A stretch of 9,180 bases of DNA from Candidatus Latescibacterota bacterium (GTDB lineage Bacteria; Latescibacterota; 4484-107; B68-G9), in the NCBI GenBank assembly GCA_012961755.1, contig DTYS01000260.1, positions 1-9,180 on the forward strand, given 5' to 3'. Every line of letters begins with the position of its first letter. Position 1 is the stretch's first letter. The translations under genes were made by a program, and so were the position numbers. The notes beneath the pieces were generated by a model that did no database searches, was not told where the DNA came from, and worked only from the letters and a program-made list of their open reading frames with translations. This document shows, in pieces, positions 1-6,564 of the stretch.

Positions 1-294
1 GGTAGGAAGGGAGTTTTGCCCAAGGAATGTAGTTTCATCGAGATTTCTCCAGCGGACCTCGTGGTCGCGGCGGTCAAGAGGAGCGAGGACGGGGATGCCG
101 TGGTGGTGCGTTTCTTCAACCCCACGGAGGAGGTGATATCGGGCAGGATCCATTTCTTCAAGCCTTTGAAGGAGGCTTCCTTGACGAACCTCCTGGAAGA
201 GCCGATGGAACGACTTAAGCTCGAGGACGAAAATACCGCCATCGTGGAAGTGCCGAAGAAGAAGATCGTGACCGTGAAGTTGGTCGTGAGGTGA
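1..294 (+). CDS. Alpha-mannosidase, GH38 type, C-terminal fragment (5' end outside window)
   Basis: The frame is open from base 1 and stops with TGA at 292-294, so only the last 97 residues are present. GH38 enzymes remove alpha-linked mannose. The visible part resembles the terminal beta-sandwich domain of bacterial GH38 proteins. It runs from an ISPADLVVAAVKRSEDGD segment, through VVRFFNPTEE, to LTNLLEEPMERL and a closing IVTVKLVV strand. In the family this order (SxDxLVLSAxKxxEDGD, VVRxYNP, NLxEEP, PxxIVTxKL) forms the end of the protein. The catalytic domain and its nucleophile Asp lie upstream of the window and cannot be checked. The neighbouring rhamnosidase-type glycosidase supports a role in breaking down mannose- and rhamnose-containing glycans. 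The identification rests on pattern recognition of a C-terminal domain, so another glycosidase with the same tail is possible. Confidence 0.75.
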   Translation, partial: GRKGVLPKECSFIEISPADLVVAAVKRSEDGDAVVVRFFNPTEEVISGRIHFFKPLKEASLTNLLEEPMERLKLEDENTAIVEVPKKKIVTVKLVVR

Positions 295-326
295 TCCAGA
301 AGGTAAAGCGACCGATCTGCTCCTTC

Positions 327-355
327 TTGACAGAAGAGGGGCTGAGGCTTAAATT
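327..355 (+). promoter_or_regulatory. Possible sigma-70-type promoter for the HAD hydrolase gene
   Basis: A perfect TTGACA -35 box at 327-332 is followed 17 bases later by TAAATT at 350-355, which matches 4 of 6 positions of TATAAT. It lies in the 118-base gap between the mannosidase stop and the HAD start, one of the longest gaps in the window. It would give a leader of about 50 bases. The -35 overlaps a small inverted repeat (CTTCT at 323-327, AGAAG at 332-336), which may be chance. No terminator is visible before it, so transcription could also enter from the mannosidase gene. Confidence 0.4.
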
Positions 356-412
356 ACCTATGGACGCCTTCGGCGGTGATCGATGCGGACATCCCATTAA
401 CTTGGGGAAAAG

Positions 413-1840
413 ATGGACAGCTCAGAAAGGGCGGATAGGATCACTTTTCCCAAGTTCGCAGACCCGGAGCGAGCAGTCCGGCTTTTTTTGGACCTGGCGG
501 GAGATTATGGGGCGGAAGAGGTCGCGGTGGTGCGCAATCCGAGCTACGTGTATCCCGCCTTCGACCTTTACATATTAGCTCCGAGGAGGAGGACCGTCCG
601 TGAGGGGCTACTCGGGGTCGTCAAGGATATGGACGGGACCACGACAACGACGGAACCCTTATGCATCCACTCCTTGGAATACATGGTCAGGCGCATAACC
701 GGACGGATGGGGAAAGAGGACTGGTCAGGGCTCGACCCCGAAGGGGACTATCCCCACATCATAGGAAACAGCACCACCAAACACGTGGAATATCTGATCC
801 GCCGCTATGAGCGCTGGATAGACCTGGAAGCATTTAAGCGGGCTTATCTCTCCTCCGCTATCTGGACGCTTTCGGTGGGTCAGGACGAGGGCCGGAAGCG
901 GGAGGTCAGGAACAACCTGAGCGTTCTCGGCCTCGGAGGCCTCTTAGAGGACGGAAGGTTCAAGGACCTCGTCGAGCGGCGCACGTTCGACGAAGCACGT
1001 GTATCCGAGGCGGTGGAGTATTTCGTCAGAAACTACAAGGTGTGTTTGGAAGGTTTCACGGACAAAGTGCGTGCTGCGATAGATATCTATTACGCCCGGT
1101 ACCACGAGATCCTGGCCGCGATAGCCAAAGGACAGGGGGAGCGGCTCTCCAAGGAGCTCCTTTCCGGCGGGAGGCGCCTCGTGGAGCCCATGCCCGGGGT
1201 GGGGATGTTTCTGGCGCTAATAAAGGGATGGTTGGGGGAGGACATAGGGCTCTTCTTCGAGGAGATGAGGGAACACCTGATCTCCCAGGCCGGATACGAT
1301 GTGAAGCGGCTGGAACCCTATAGGGAACGTCTGGTGCCTTTGGGAAGGTTCTTCCAGGAGAACCCGACGAAGGTGGCGATCGTGACCTCTTCGATAGAAT
1401 ACGAGGCCAACATCGTGCTAAACGAGGTCTTCGACGTCATCCGAAAGCAGATATCGGACTGGCCCCTCCCCGAGGAGAAGAAAGAAAGGCTGCTTCCGTG
1501 CTTCCGGGACCCCAGATCGCTCTACGACGGGGTCGTGACGGCCACGGATTCCAGCGAAATCCGCCTCAAACCCCACCGAGACCTCTACAGCATTGCCCTC
1601 CACCAGCTCGGGATCCCACCCGGACAATTTGAAAACGTGGTCGGGTTCGAGGACAGCGAATCCGGGACCATAGCCATAAGGGCAGCTGGGATCGGGCTTT
1701 GTGTGGCGGTTCCGTTTACGGGTACCAGAGGACACGACCTGAGTGCAGCAAGCTACGTGCTCCACGGCGGGTTGCCCGAGGCAGTGCTCGTGCAGGGCTG
1801 CTTCCTTCCCGAGGGAAGATTACGGAAGTATTTCGCCTGA
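413..1840 (+). CDS. HAD-superfamily hydrolase with a large internal cap domain, 475 aa
   Basis: This is predicted to be a phosphatase or phosphomutase-type enzyme that works through an aspartyl-phosphate; its substrate is unknown. The four HAD motifs can be read in order. Motif I is DMDGT with D72 and D74. Motif II is VAIVTSS (321-327). Motif III is K386 in RLKPHRD. Motif IV is GFEDSESG (411-418), giving an ED pair. The final 60 residues (AIRAAGIGLCVAVP) match the end of beta-phosphoglucomutase-like HADs. Two things are odd: about 65 residues precede motif I, and about 240 mostly helical residues separate motifs I and II. The protein is therefore roughly twice the usual 220-250 aa. Motif I is followed by a run of threonines (GTTTTTE) instead of the usual leucine. 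No signal peptide or membrane segment is seen. An in-frame stop at 398-400 leaves the ATG at 413 as the first start. It has only a weak upstream GGGGAAA. The next gene begins 13 bases downstream, which suggests co-transcription. Confidence 0.8.
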   Translation: MDSSERADRITFPKFADPERAVRLFLDLAGDYGAEEVAVVRNPSYVYPAFDLYILAPRRRTVREGLLGVVKDMDGTTTTTEPLCIHSLEYMVRRITGRMGKEDWSGLDPEGDYPHIIGNSTTKHVEYLIRRYERWIDLEAFKRAYLSSAIWTLSVGQDEGRKREVRNNLSVLGLGGLLEDGRFKDLVERRTFDEARVSEAVEYFVRNYKVCLEGFTDKVRAAIDIYYARYHEILAAIAKGQGERLSKELLSGGRRLVEPMPGVGMFLALIKGWLGEDIGLFFEEMREHLISQAGYDVKRLEPYRERLVPLGRFFQENPTKVAIVTSSIEYEANIVLNEVFDVIRKQISDWPLPEEKKERLLPCFRDPRSLYDGVVTATDSSEIRLKPHRDLYSIALHQLGIPPGQFENVVGFEDSESGTIAIRAAGIGLCVAVPFTGTRGHDLSAASYVLHGGLPEAVLVQGCFLPEGRLRKYFA

Positions 1841-1853
1841 GAGGGGGAAAGAC

Positions 1854-4682
1854 ATGGAGTGGAAGGCCAAGTGGATATGGACCGAGGGGGAGGAGAAGCC
1901 GAGGAACTTCTTCCTCATGTGCCGAAAGAGCTTCTCCCTGATGGAGGACATCCGCTCCGCGAAGCTGTACATCACGGCGGACAGTCGATACGTGCTCTAT
2001 ATCAACGGGGAGAGGGTGGGCCAGGGCCCCCCGAGGGCCTTTCCCTGGAGGTTCCACTATGACACGTACGAGGTGGGGCCCTATCTGAAGCCGGGTGAGA
2101 ACGTGGTGGCTGTGCTCGTGCACCATTTGGGTCACTCCACGTTCCAGTACGTGCAGGGGAGGGGAGGGCTTCTTGCACAGCTCGAGGTGGAGGGGAAGGG
2201 CGTGGTCGCCACGGACGACACCTGGAAGGTCAAGCCCTCCGAAGCGTTCGTCAGGAGAGTTCCGAGGGTGTCTGTCCAGCAAGGGTGGGAGGAACAGTAC
2301 GATGCAAGGAGGGAGGAGGGTAGCTGGACCGAGCCCGGATATGACGATGGGGACTGGGAGTGCGCCGTAGAAATCGGTCCTCCGGGGGTACCACCTTGGA
2401 CAGAACTCGTCCCCAGGGACATCCCGTTCCAGACAGACGACGAGGTCCAGCCTGTGAGGGTGATGAGAGCGGAGGTCGTACGTCCGGTACCTTACGCGTG
2501 GACAGTGGACCTGGAGCGTACCTTCTTCCCAGGTGAGCTTGACTCCGACCACCGCACGCTCAGGGGCTTCCTGGCGATGGAGCTTGAGGCCGGGGGGGAG
2601 GGGAAGGTTACCCTAAGGAGGGTCCACCACATAATGGGGAGGCTCAAGGTCAACGGAGAAGAGGTGCTGGATCGGGACGGTTCGGAGCTAAGTCTTAAGC
2701 CCGGCCGGAACGTGTTGTTGTTCGACATCTCGGGAACTTACCACCTTCTCCAGTTCGTGGTGGGGTTTGAGGGCGAACGGGAGCTTAAGCTCCGCAGGAT
2801 GGTGGTCCTGGGACCCTCGTTGGACAAGGAGGAGTTCGAGAAGGTCTGGAAGGCCGGGGACTGGGGGGTGGCCTCCAAGGAGGTCGTAAGCGACGTCCCT
2901 GAGGATGCCATAGCCCATGCGGACGTCTGGGCTATCACAGCCTGGGATAGACCGGTGGGAGGGAAGGTGCAGGTAGAGGACCCCGAAGCCCTGCTCTCCC
3001 CAAACCACGATTGGACAGTAATATATCCCTCAGACTTGGGAGATGTAAGGGCCCTTATAGACTTTGGAAGGGAGCTCCTGGCCTATACGGAGTTCGAGGT
3101 GGACGCTCCCGAGGGGGCGGTCGTGGACTTCAACTTTTTCGAGGGCATACAGGAGGGCGAGGTACTCCTCACCCACGGACTCAACAACTCCCTGAGGTAC
3201 GTATGCAGGGAGGGGAGGCAGAGGTACAGGTCCTACCTCAAGAGGGGGTTCAGGTACGCCTTCGTGGTCTTCAGGAACTTCTCGAGGCCTATAAAAGTCC
3301 GGTACATTACTTCCCGACTGAGCACGTACCCCGCCCCGAAGAGGGGAGAGTTCCGTTGCTCGGACGAGCTTCTGAACGCCCTCTGGGAGGTGGGTCGGTA
3401 CACCCTCAGGCTCTGCATGGACGATACCTACCTGGACTGCCCTGCGTACGAGCAGACCCACTGGGTTGGGGATGCGAGGAACGAGGCCCTCGTGAACTGG
3501 GTCACATATGGCGACCCGCGCATCACCGCACACTGTCTGCTCCAAGCGGCCGATTCTTTGAAGCGTTCCCCTGTCCCGGAGTCCCACGTGCCGAGCGGAT
3601 GGCGGAACATACTTACGGCCTGGAGCCTACTTTGGATAAGGGCCATAAGGGAGCACTGGCAGTGGACGGGGGACCGGGACTTCCTCGAGCGTATATATCC
3701 CACCCTCAGGAGGACGTGCGACAGGTTCCTGAAATACCGTAACAAACAGGGGCTCCTTGAGATAGAGGCTTGGAACATGCTCGATTGGGCTCCGATGGAC
3801 ACGCCCCGGAGGGGGGTGGTCGCACACCAGAACTTCCTGTTAGTTAGGGCTCTGAGGGAGGCCGCCGAGGTGGCCGATATAATGGGAGAGGGAGGTGACG
3901 CCCTGAGGTGGAGGGAGGCGGCGGACTCCCTCAAGGACGCCGTCAACAGGCACCTCTGGTCGGACGAGAAGGGGGCGTTCGTGGACTGCATAAGGGAAGA
4001 CGGAGGTCCCAGTCCCGTGATAAGTCACCAGACCCAGACTATGGCGCTCCTATGCGATTGTGTCGATGGGGAGAGGGCCGAAAGGTGCAGGGAACTTATG
4101 CTCTACCCTCCGGAAGGTGTGGTCAAGATGGGAAGCCCTTTCTTCACTTTCTTCCTCTTCGAGCAGCTCGTCAGGGAGGGGAGGACTGAGGAGATGTTGG
4201 AGATTACGAGGGAGAGATGGGGGTTCATGATAGAGAAGGGTGCCACCACGTTCTGGGAGACCTTCCCCGGGTTCCGGAAGGACCGCTGGACCAGGAGCTG
4301 GTGCCACGCCTGGTCCTCGGCCCCTACATACTTCCTGACCGTGCATGTGCTCGGGGTATATCCCGAGGGACCGGGCTTTTCGGTCGTGGGGATAGCCCCA
4401 CATCCGGGCGGCCTTTCTAAGTGTTGGGGGAAGGTTCCCACGCCCCGTGGAGACGTCGAAGTCAGCTGGGAGAGGGGGGAGAGGTTCTCGTTGGAGCTTA
4501 GGGTTCCCGAGGAATCCAAGGTCCATATAGTCCTGCCCTGCTCCGGAAGGCTCTTCGTGGACGGGGAGAGGACCTCTCCGGATGCCCCTCCGGAGGGGGT
4601 GGAGAGGATGGAGGTCGTGGGGGAAAATCCGGAGGTGTGGCTCGGAAGAGGTGGGAAGTGGATGCTCGAGGTCGAACGCTGA
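1854..4682 (+). CDS. Alpha-L-rhamnosidase-type glycoside hydrolase (GH78), 942 aa
   Basis: GH78 enzymes are inverting hydrolases that remove terminal alpha-L-rhamnose. The N-terminus (AKWIW, then RKSFSL, ITADSRYVLYINGERVGQGP, YDTYEVGPYLKPGENVVAVLVHH over about residues 4-100) is the accessory beta-sandwich module typical of bacterial rhamnosidases. The (alpha/alpha)6 barrel covers about residues 490-860. It carries DCPAYEQTHWVGD with D528, E533 and D540, and TTFWETFPG with E802. These acidic residues have the same spacing (5, 7 and 262) that I recall for the Bacillus GL1 enzyme RhaB (D567, E572, D579, E841). A C-terminal beta domain (VGIAPHPGG to the end) follows. No signal peptide is present, so it probably acts in the cytoplasm on imported oligosaccharides. 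The ATG at 1854 follows GAGAGGGGG at a good distance. The frame stays open further upstream, but that stretch overlaps the HAD gene. The sugar specificity is inferred; the enzyme could prefer a related 6-deoxy sugar. Confidence 0.85.
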   Translation: MEWKAKWIWTEGEEKPRNFFLMCRKSFSLMEDIRSAKLYITADSRYVLYINGERVGQGPPRAFPWRFHYDTYEVGPYLKPGENVVAVLVHHLGHSTFQYVQGRGGLLAQLEVEGKGVVATDDTWKVKPSEAFVRRVPRVSVQQGWEEQYDARREEGSWTEPGYDDGDWECAVEIGPPGVPPWTELVPRDIPFQTDDEVQPVRVMRAEVVRPVPYAWTVDLERTFFPGELDSDHRTLRGFLAMELEAGGEGKVTLRRVHHIMGRLKVNGEEVLDRDGSELSLKPGRNVLLFDISGTYHLLQFVVGFEGERELKLRRMVVLGPSLDKEEFEKVWKAGDWGVASKEVVSDVPEDAIAHADVWAITAWDRPVGGKVQVEDPEALLSPNHDWTVIYPSDLGDVRALIDFGRELLAYTEFEVDAPEGAVVDFNFFEGIQEGEVLLTHGLNNSLRYVCREGRQRYRSYLKRGFRYAFVVFRNFSRPIKVRYITSRLSTYPAPKRGEFRCSDELLNALWEVGRYTLRLCMDDTYLDCPAYEQTHWVGDARNEALVNWVTYGDPRITAHCLLQAADSLKRSPVPESHVPSGWRNILTAWSLLWIRAIREHWQWTGDRDFLERIYPTLRRTCDRFLKYRNKQGLLEIEAWNMLDWAPMDTPRRGVVAHQNFLLVRALREAAEVADIMGEGGDALRWREAADSLKDAVNRHLWSDEKGAFVDCIREDGGPSPVISHQTQTMALLCDCVDGERAERCRELMLYPPEGVVKMGSPFFTFFLFEQLVREGRTEEMLEITRERWGFMIEKGATTFWETFPGFRKDRWTRSWCHAWSSAPTYFLTVHVLGVYPEGPGFSVVGIAPHPGGLSKCWGKVPTPRGDVEVSWERGERFSLELRVPEESKVHIVLPCSGRLFVDGERTSPDAPPEGVERMEVVGENPEVWLGRGGKWMLEVER

Positions 4683-4742
4683 GGATTCTATGGAGCGCTT
4701 GCCGCCGTAAGGCACGAGGCGAGGTCCCAGGATGTGGAGCTC

Positions 4743-4750
4743 AAAGGAGG
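4743..4750 (+). promoter_or_regulatory. Strong Shine-Dalgarno that sets a GTG start for the URO-D-like gene
   Basis: The sequence AAAGGAGG lies five bases before an in-frame GTG at 4756-4758. The upstream in-frame ATG at 4732 has only scattered GAGG and AGG triplets before it. The strength and spacing favour the GTG, which removes eight residues (MWSSKEVQ) from the longer reading. Confidence 0.65.
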
Positions 4751-4755
4751 TGCAG

Positions 4756-5868
4756 GTGAAGCTTGAGTTCGACCCGGCCAAGTATGAGGATCGGATCAAG
4801 GAGTCAGCCATGAGGCTGGAGGTCGCCAAGAGGTTCCAGGAGCCCGACAGGATTCCCATAACGATAAGCACTGCCGGTAGTTTCTACACGAAGCTCTTCG
4901 GGTACAACATAAGGGATTATTACATCGATAGGGAGCTGAGCATAGAGGTCCAGGTGAGGGGCCTCAGGTGGGCCTTCGAGGAGCTCGGGGACGACAGGAC
5001 CGGCTACGGGCTCCACCTCGACCTCGGTCCGGTGTACGAGGGGCTCTACTTCGACTGTCCCATAGAGTACCCCGACGATACATCCCCGAGGATAGTCCCA
5101 CGCTTGGAGACACCCGAGGACATAGAGAAGCTCCGGATACCCGACCCCGAGGACCACCCTAAGGTGAGGTGGGTCTACGAGGAGTACGAGAGGTTCAAGG
5201 AGCTGGCGAGGAAGATGGGACTGGACCACCTTCCAGTAGGTGGTGGGTTCGGGATACATCCGCCCCTCTCCTGCGCCTGTGCCATAATGAACCCTACCCT
5301 CGTCTACGAGCTCATGTACACCGAACCGAAGCTCATACATAGGTTCTTCAGGAAGCTGCTGTTAGCCTTTTTCAAGCTGAGAGAGTTCCACGACAAGTAC
5401 TTCGGCGTAAGGACCGAGAGCATAGGACTCGCGGACGACAACTCCGCCTTCGTATCCGACCCCATGTACAGGGAGATGGTCATGCCGTACAACATGGCCA
5501 TCTACGAGAGGTACGGGAGGAGGGGAAGGTACCTCCACGCGGACGGTCCGAACGACCACCACTTCAAGACCTACGCCGACGTCATGAAGCTCACGGAGAT
5601 GGACATAGGTGGGTTCAGCGATGTGGAGAACGCAAAGAGGGACTTAGGAGGGAAGGTCTTCTTCTCCGGAGGCCTGAACTGCAAGGACCTTTACTACGAT
5701 TTCGAGAGGGCCCGGCCGGCCGTAGAACGGGCCATAAGGATAGGGGCCCCGGGGGGTGGGTACGCGTTGGCGATAGGAGGGGAGACATACCCTGGGGTGA
5801 ACCCCGACACCCTGATAAAGGTCGTCCAGTACGCTAAGGAGATAGGAAAGTATCCGATAAGGACTTAG
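4756..5868 (+). CDS. Uroporphyrinogen decarboxylase (URO-D) superfamily protein, not HemE, 370 aa
   Basis: This belongs to the URO-D/methyltransferase superfamily of TIM barrels, which includes HemE and the cobamide methyltransferases MtaA and MtbA. Support comes from the N-terminal EPDRIPI segment, the GLADDNSAFVSDPMYREMVMP block (about residues 224-244, resembling the DD...isPemyrefv.P signature), LHADGPN (260-266) and the late GGLNCKDL strand. The HemE signature MRQAGR is absent, so heme synthesis is unlikely. In MtaA a His-x-Cys plus a later Cys bind zinc. Here the first pair reads H261-A-D263, with C309 as a possible third ligand. Numbering starts at the GTG; the alternative ATG at 4732 gives 378 aa. 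The gene lies 73 bases after the rhamnosidase and 2 bases before comF. The context suggests a role in sugar metabolism, but the reaction is unknown. Arginine is almost all AGG (25 of 30 codons are AGG/AGA). Confidence 0.8.
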   Translation: MKLEFDPAKYEDRIKESAMRLEVAKRFQEPDRIPITISTAGSFYTKLFGYNIRDYYIDRELSIEVQVRGLRWAFEELGDDRTGYGLHLDLGPVYEGLYFDCPIEYPDDTSPRIVPRLETPEDIEKLRIPDPEDHPKVRWVYEEYERFKELARKMGLDHLPVGGGFGIHPPLSCACAIMNPTLVYELMYTEPKLIHRFFRKLLLAFFKLREFHDKYFGVRTESIGLADDNSAFVSDPMYREMVMPYNMAIYERYGRRGRYLHADGPNDHHFKTYADVMKLTEMDIGGFSDVENAKRDLGGKVFFSGGLNCKDLYYDFERARPAVERAIRIGAPGGGYALAIGGETYPGVNPDTLIKVVQYAKEIGKYPIRT

Positions 5869-5870
5869 AG

Positions 5871-6536
5871 ATGGAAAGGCTCATACTTCAGTTCTGGACG
5901 GCCCTCTTGGACTTCCTCTTTCCCCCTAAGTGCCCCCTCTGCGGTGGGGAGCCCGAGGGAGGGGATGCCGGGATATGTGGAGGATGTTGGGAGGAGATCA
6001 AGGGGAACTTCAGGGGGGAGGTATCCGAGATGCCTTGGGGTGGGAAGCTGTTCGTCTTGGCGGACTTCGATGGGAGGGTCCAGGAGGTGATACATCTCGT
6101 GAAGTACCGCCACAGGAGGAGCTTGGGGAGGGCCCTCGGGAGGTGGATGGGGGAGAAGCTCGGGGCGGTTCCAGAGTTCTCGGACCTCCAGCTTATAGTC
6201 CCGGTGCCCCTTCATCCCAGAAGGAAGTGGGAGAGGGGGTACAACCAAAGCTGGGAGATAGCCTCGGGCGTGGGAGAGGTCGTCGGGGTCCCGGTAGAGG
6301 AGGCCCTGAGCCGCTCGAGGAACACCCCCTCGCAGACAGGCTTGGACGTCCGGAGGAGGGAGGAGAACGTCAGGGACGCCTTCCGTGCGAGGATGTCCTT
6401 AGGGAAGAAGAAAGTTCTGCTCGTGGACGATGTGCTGACCACGGGGGCCACGGCCTCCGAATGTGCGAAGGTGCTCAAGGAGGCCGGAGCCGAGGAGATA
6501 TCCGTAGCTGTTATGGCGAGGCCAGGCCTGTTATGA
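5871..6536 (+). CDS. comF: ComF family protein (phosphoribosyltransferase fold with zinc-finger N-terminus), 221 aa
   Basis: ComF-family proteins (ComFC, GntX) are linked to DNA uptake and natural transformation in several bacteria, though many carriers are not known to be competent. The N-terminus has a double CxxC zinc site, C21/C24 and C36/C39, after an LLDFLFPPKCPLC start typical of the family. Next come VKYRHRRSLGRALG (77-90), VPVPLHPRRKWERGYNQS (110-127), and the family block RNTPSQTGLDVRRREENV (150-167). The PRPP-binding loop VLLVDDVLTTGAT (182-194) carries the paired Asp residues of type I phosphoribosyltransferases. Length is normal for the family. The ATG lies two bases after the URO-D-like stop, with AAGGA at 5859-5863 as ribosome site inside that gene, so the two are probably translationally coupled. 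No other competence gene is in the window. Confidence 0.92.
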   Translation: MERLILQFWTALLDFLFPPKCPLCGGEPEGGDAGICGGCWEEIKGNFRGEVSEMPWGGKLFVLADFDGRVQEVIHLVKYRHRRSLGRALGRWMGEKLGAVPEFSDLQLIVPVPLHPRRKWERGYNQSWEIASGVGEVVGVPVEEALSRSRNTPSQTGLDVRRREENVRDAFRARMSLGKKKVLLVDDVLTTGATASECAKVLKEAGAEEISVAVMARPGLL

Positions 6537-6564
6537 TAAGGGGGTTGCGAAGAGGGGATTTTGT

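Noticed and set aside
291..578. Small gene starting with the GTG that overlaps the mannosidase stop
   Set aside because: It overlaps 166 bases of the HAD gene in another frame, matches no known family, and its composition shifts along its length. The HAD frame has clear motifs.
1716..2552. Minus-strand open frame of 278 codons over the HAD/rhamnosidase junction
   Set aside because: It is a low-complexity Pro/His/Arg-rich translation opposite clear coding sequence, with no family resemblance. It is a compositional shadow.
3011..3742. Alternative + frame of 243 codons inside the rhamnosidase gene
   Set aside because: It is very rich in Gly, Arg and Pro, as expected from an off-frame reading of this sequence. 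The rhamnosidase frame carries the catalytic DCPAYEQTHWVGD here.
4690..4710. Seven-codon mini-ORF ATG to TAA between the rhamnosidase and URO-D-like genes
   Set aside because: It has no clear ribosome site or regulatory codon pattern. This length is expected by chance.
4050..4871. Long minus-strand open frame (273 codons) antisense to the rhamnosidase and URO-D-like genes
   Set aside because: The AGG/GAG-rich coding strand gives few stops on the opposite strand. The translation is rich in Pro, Leu and Arg with no recognisable domain, and it crosses two well-supported genes.
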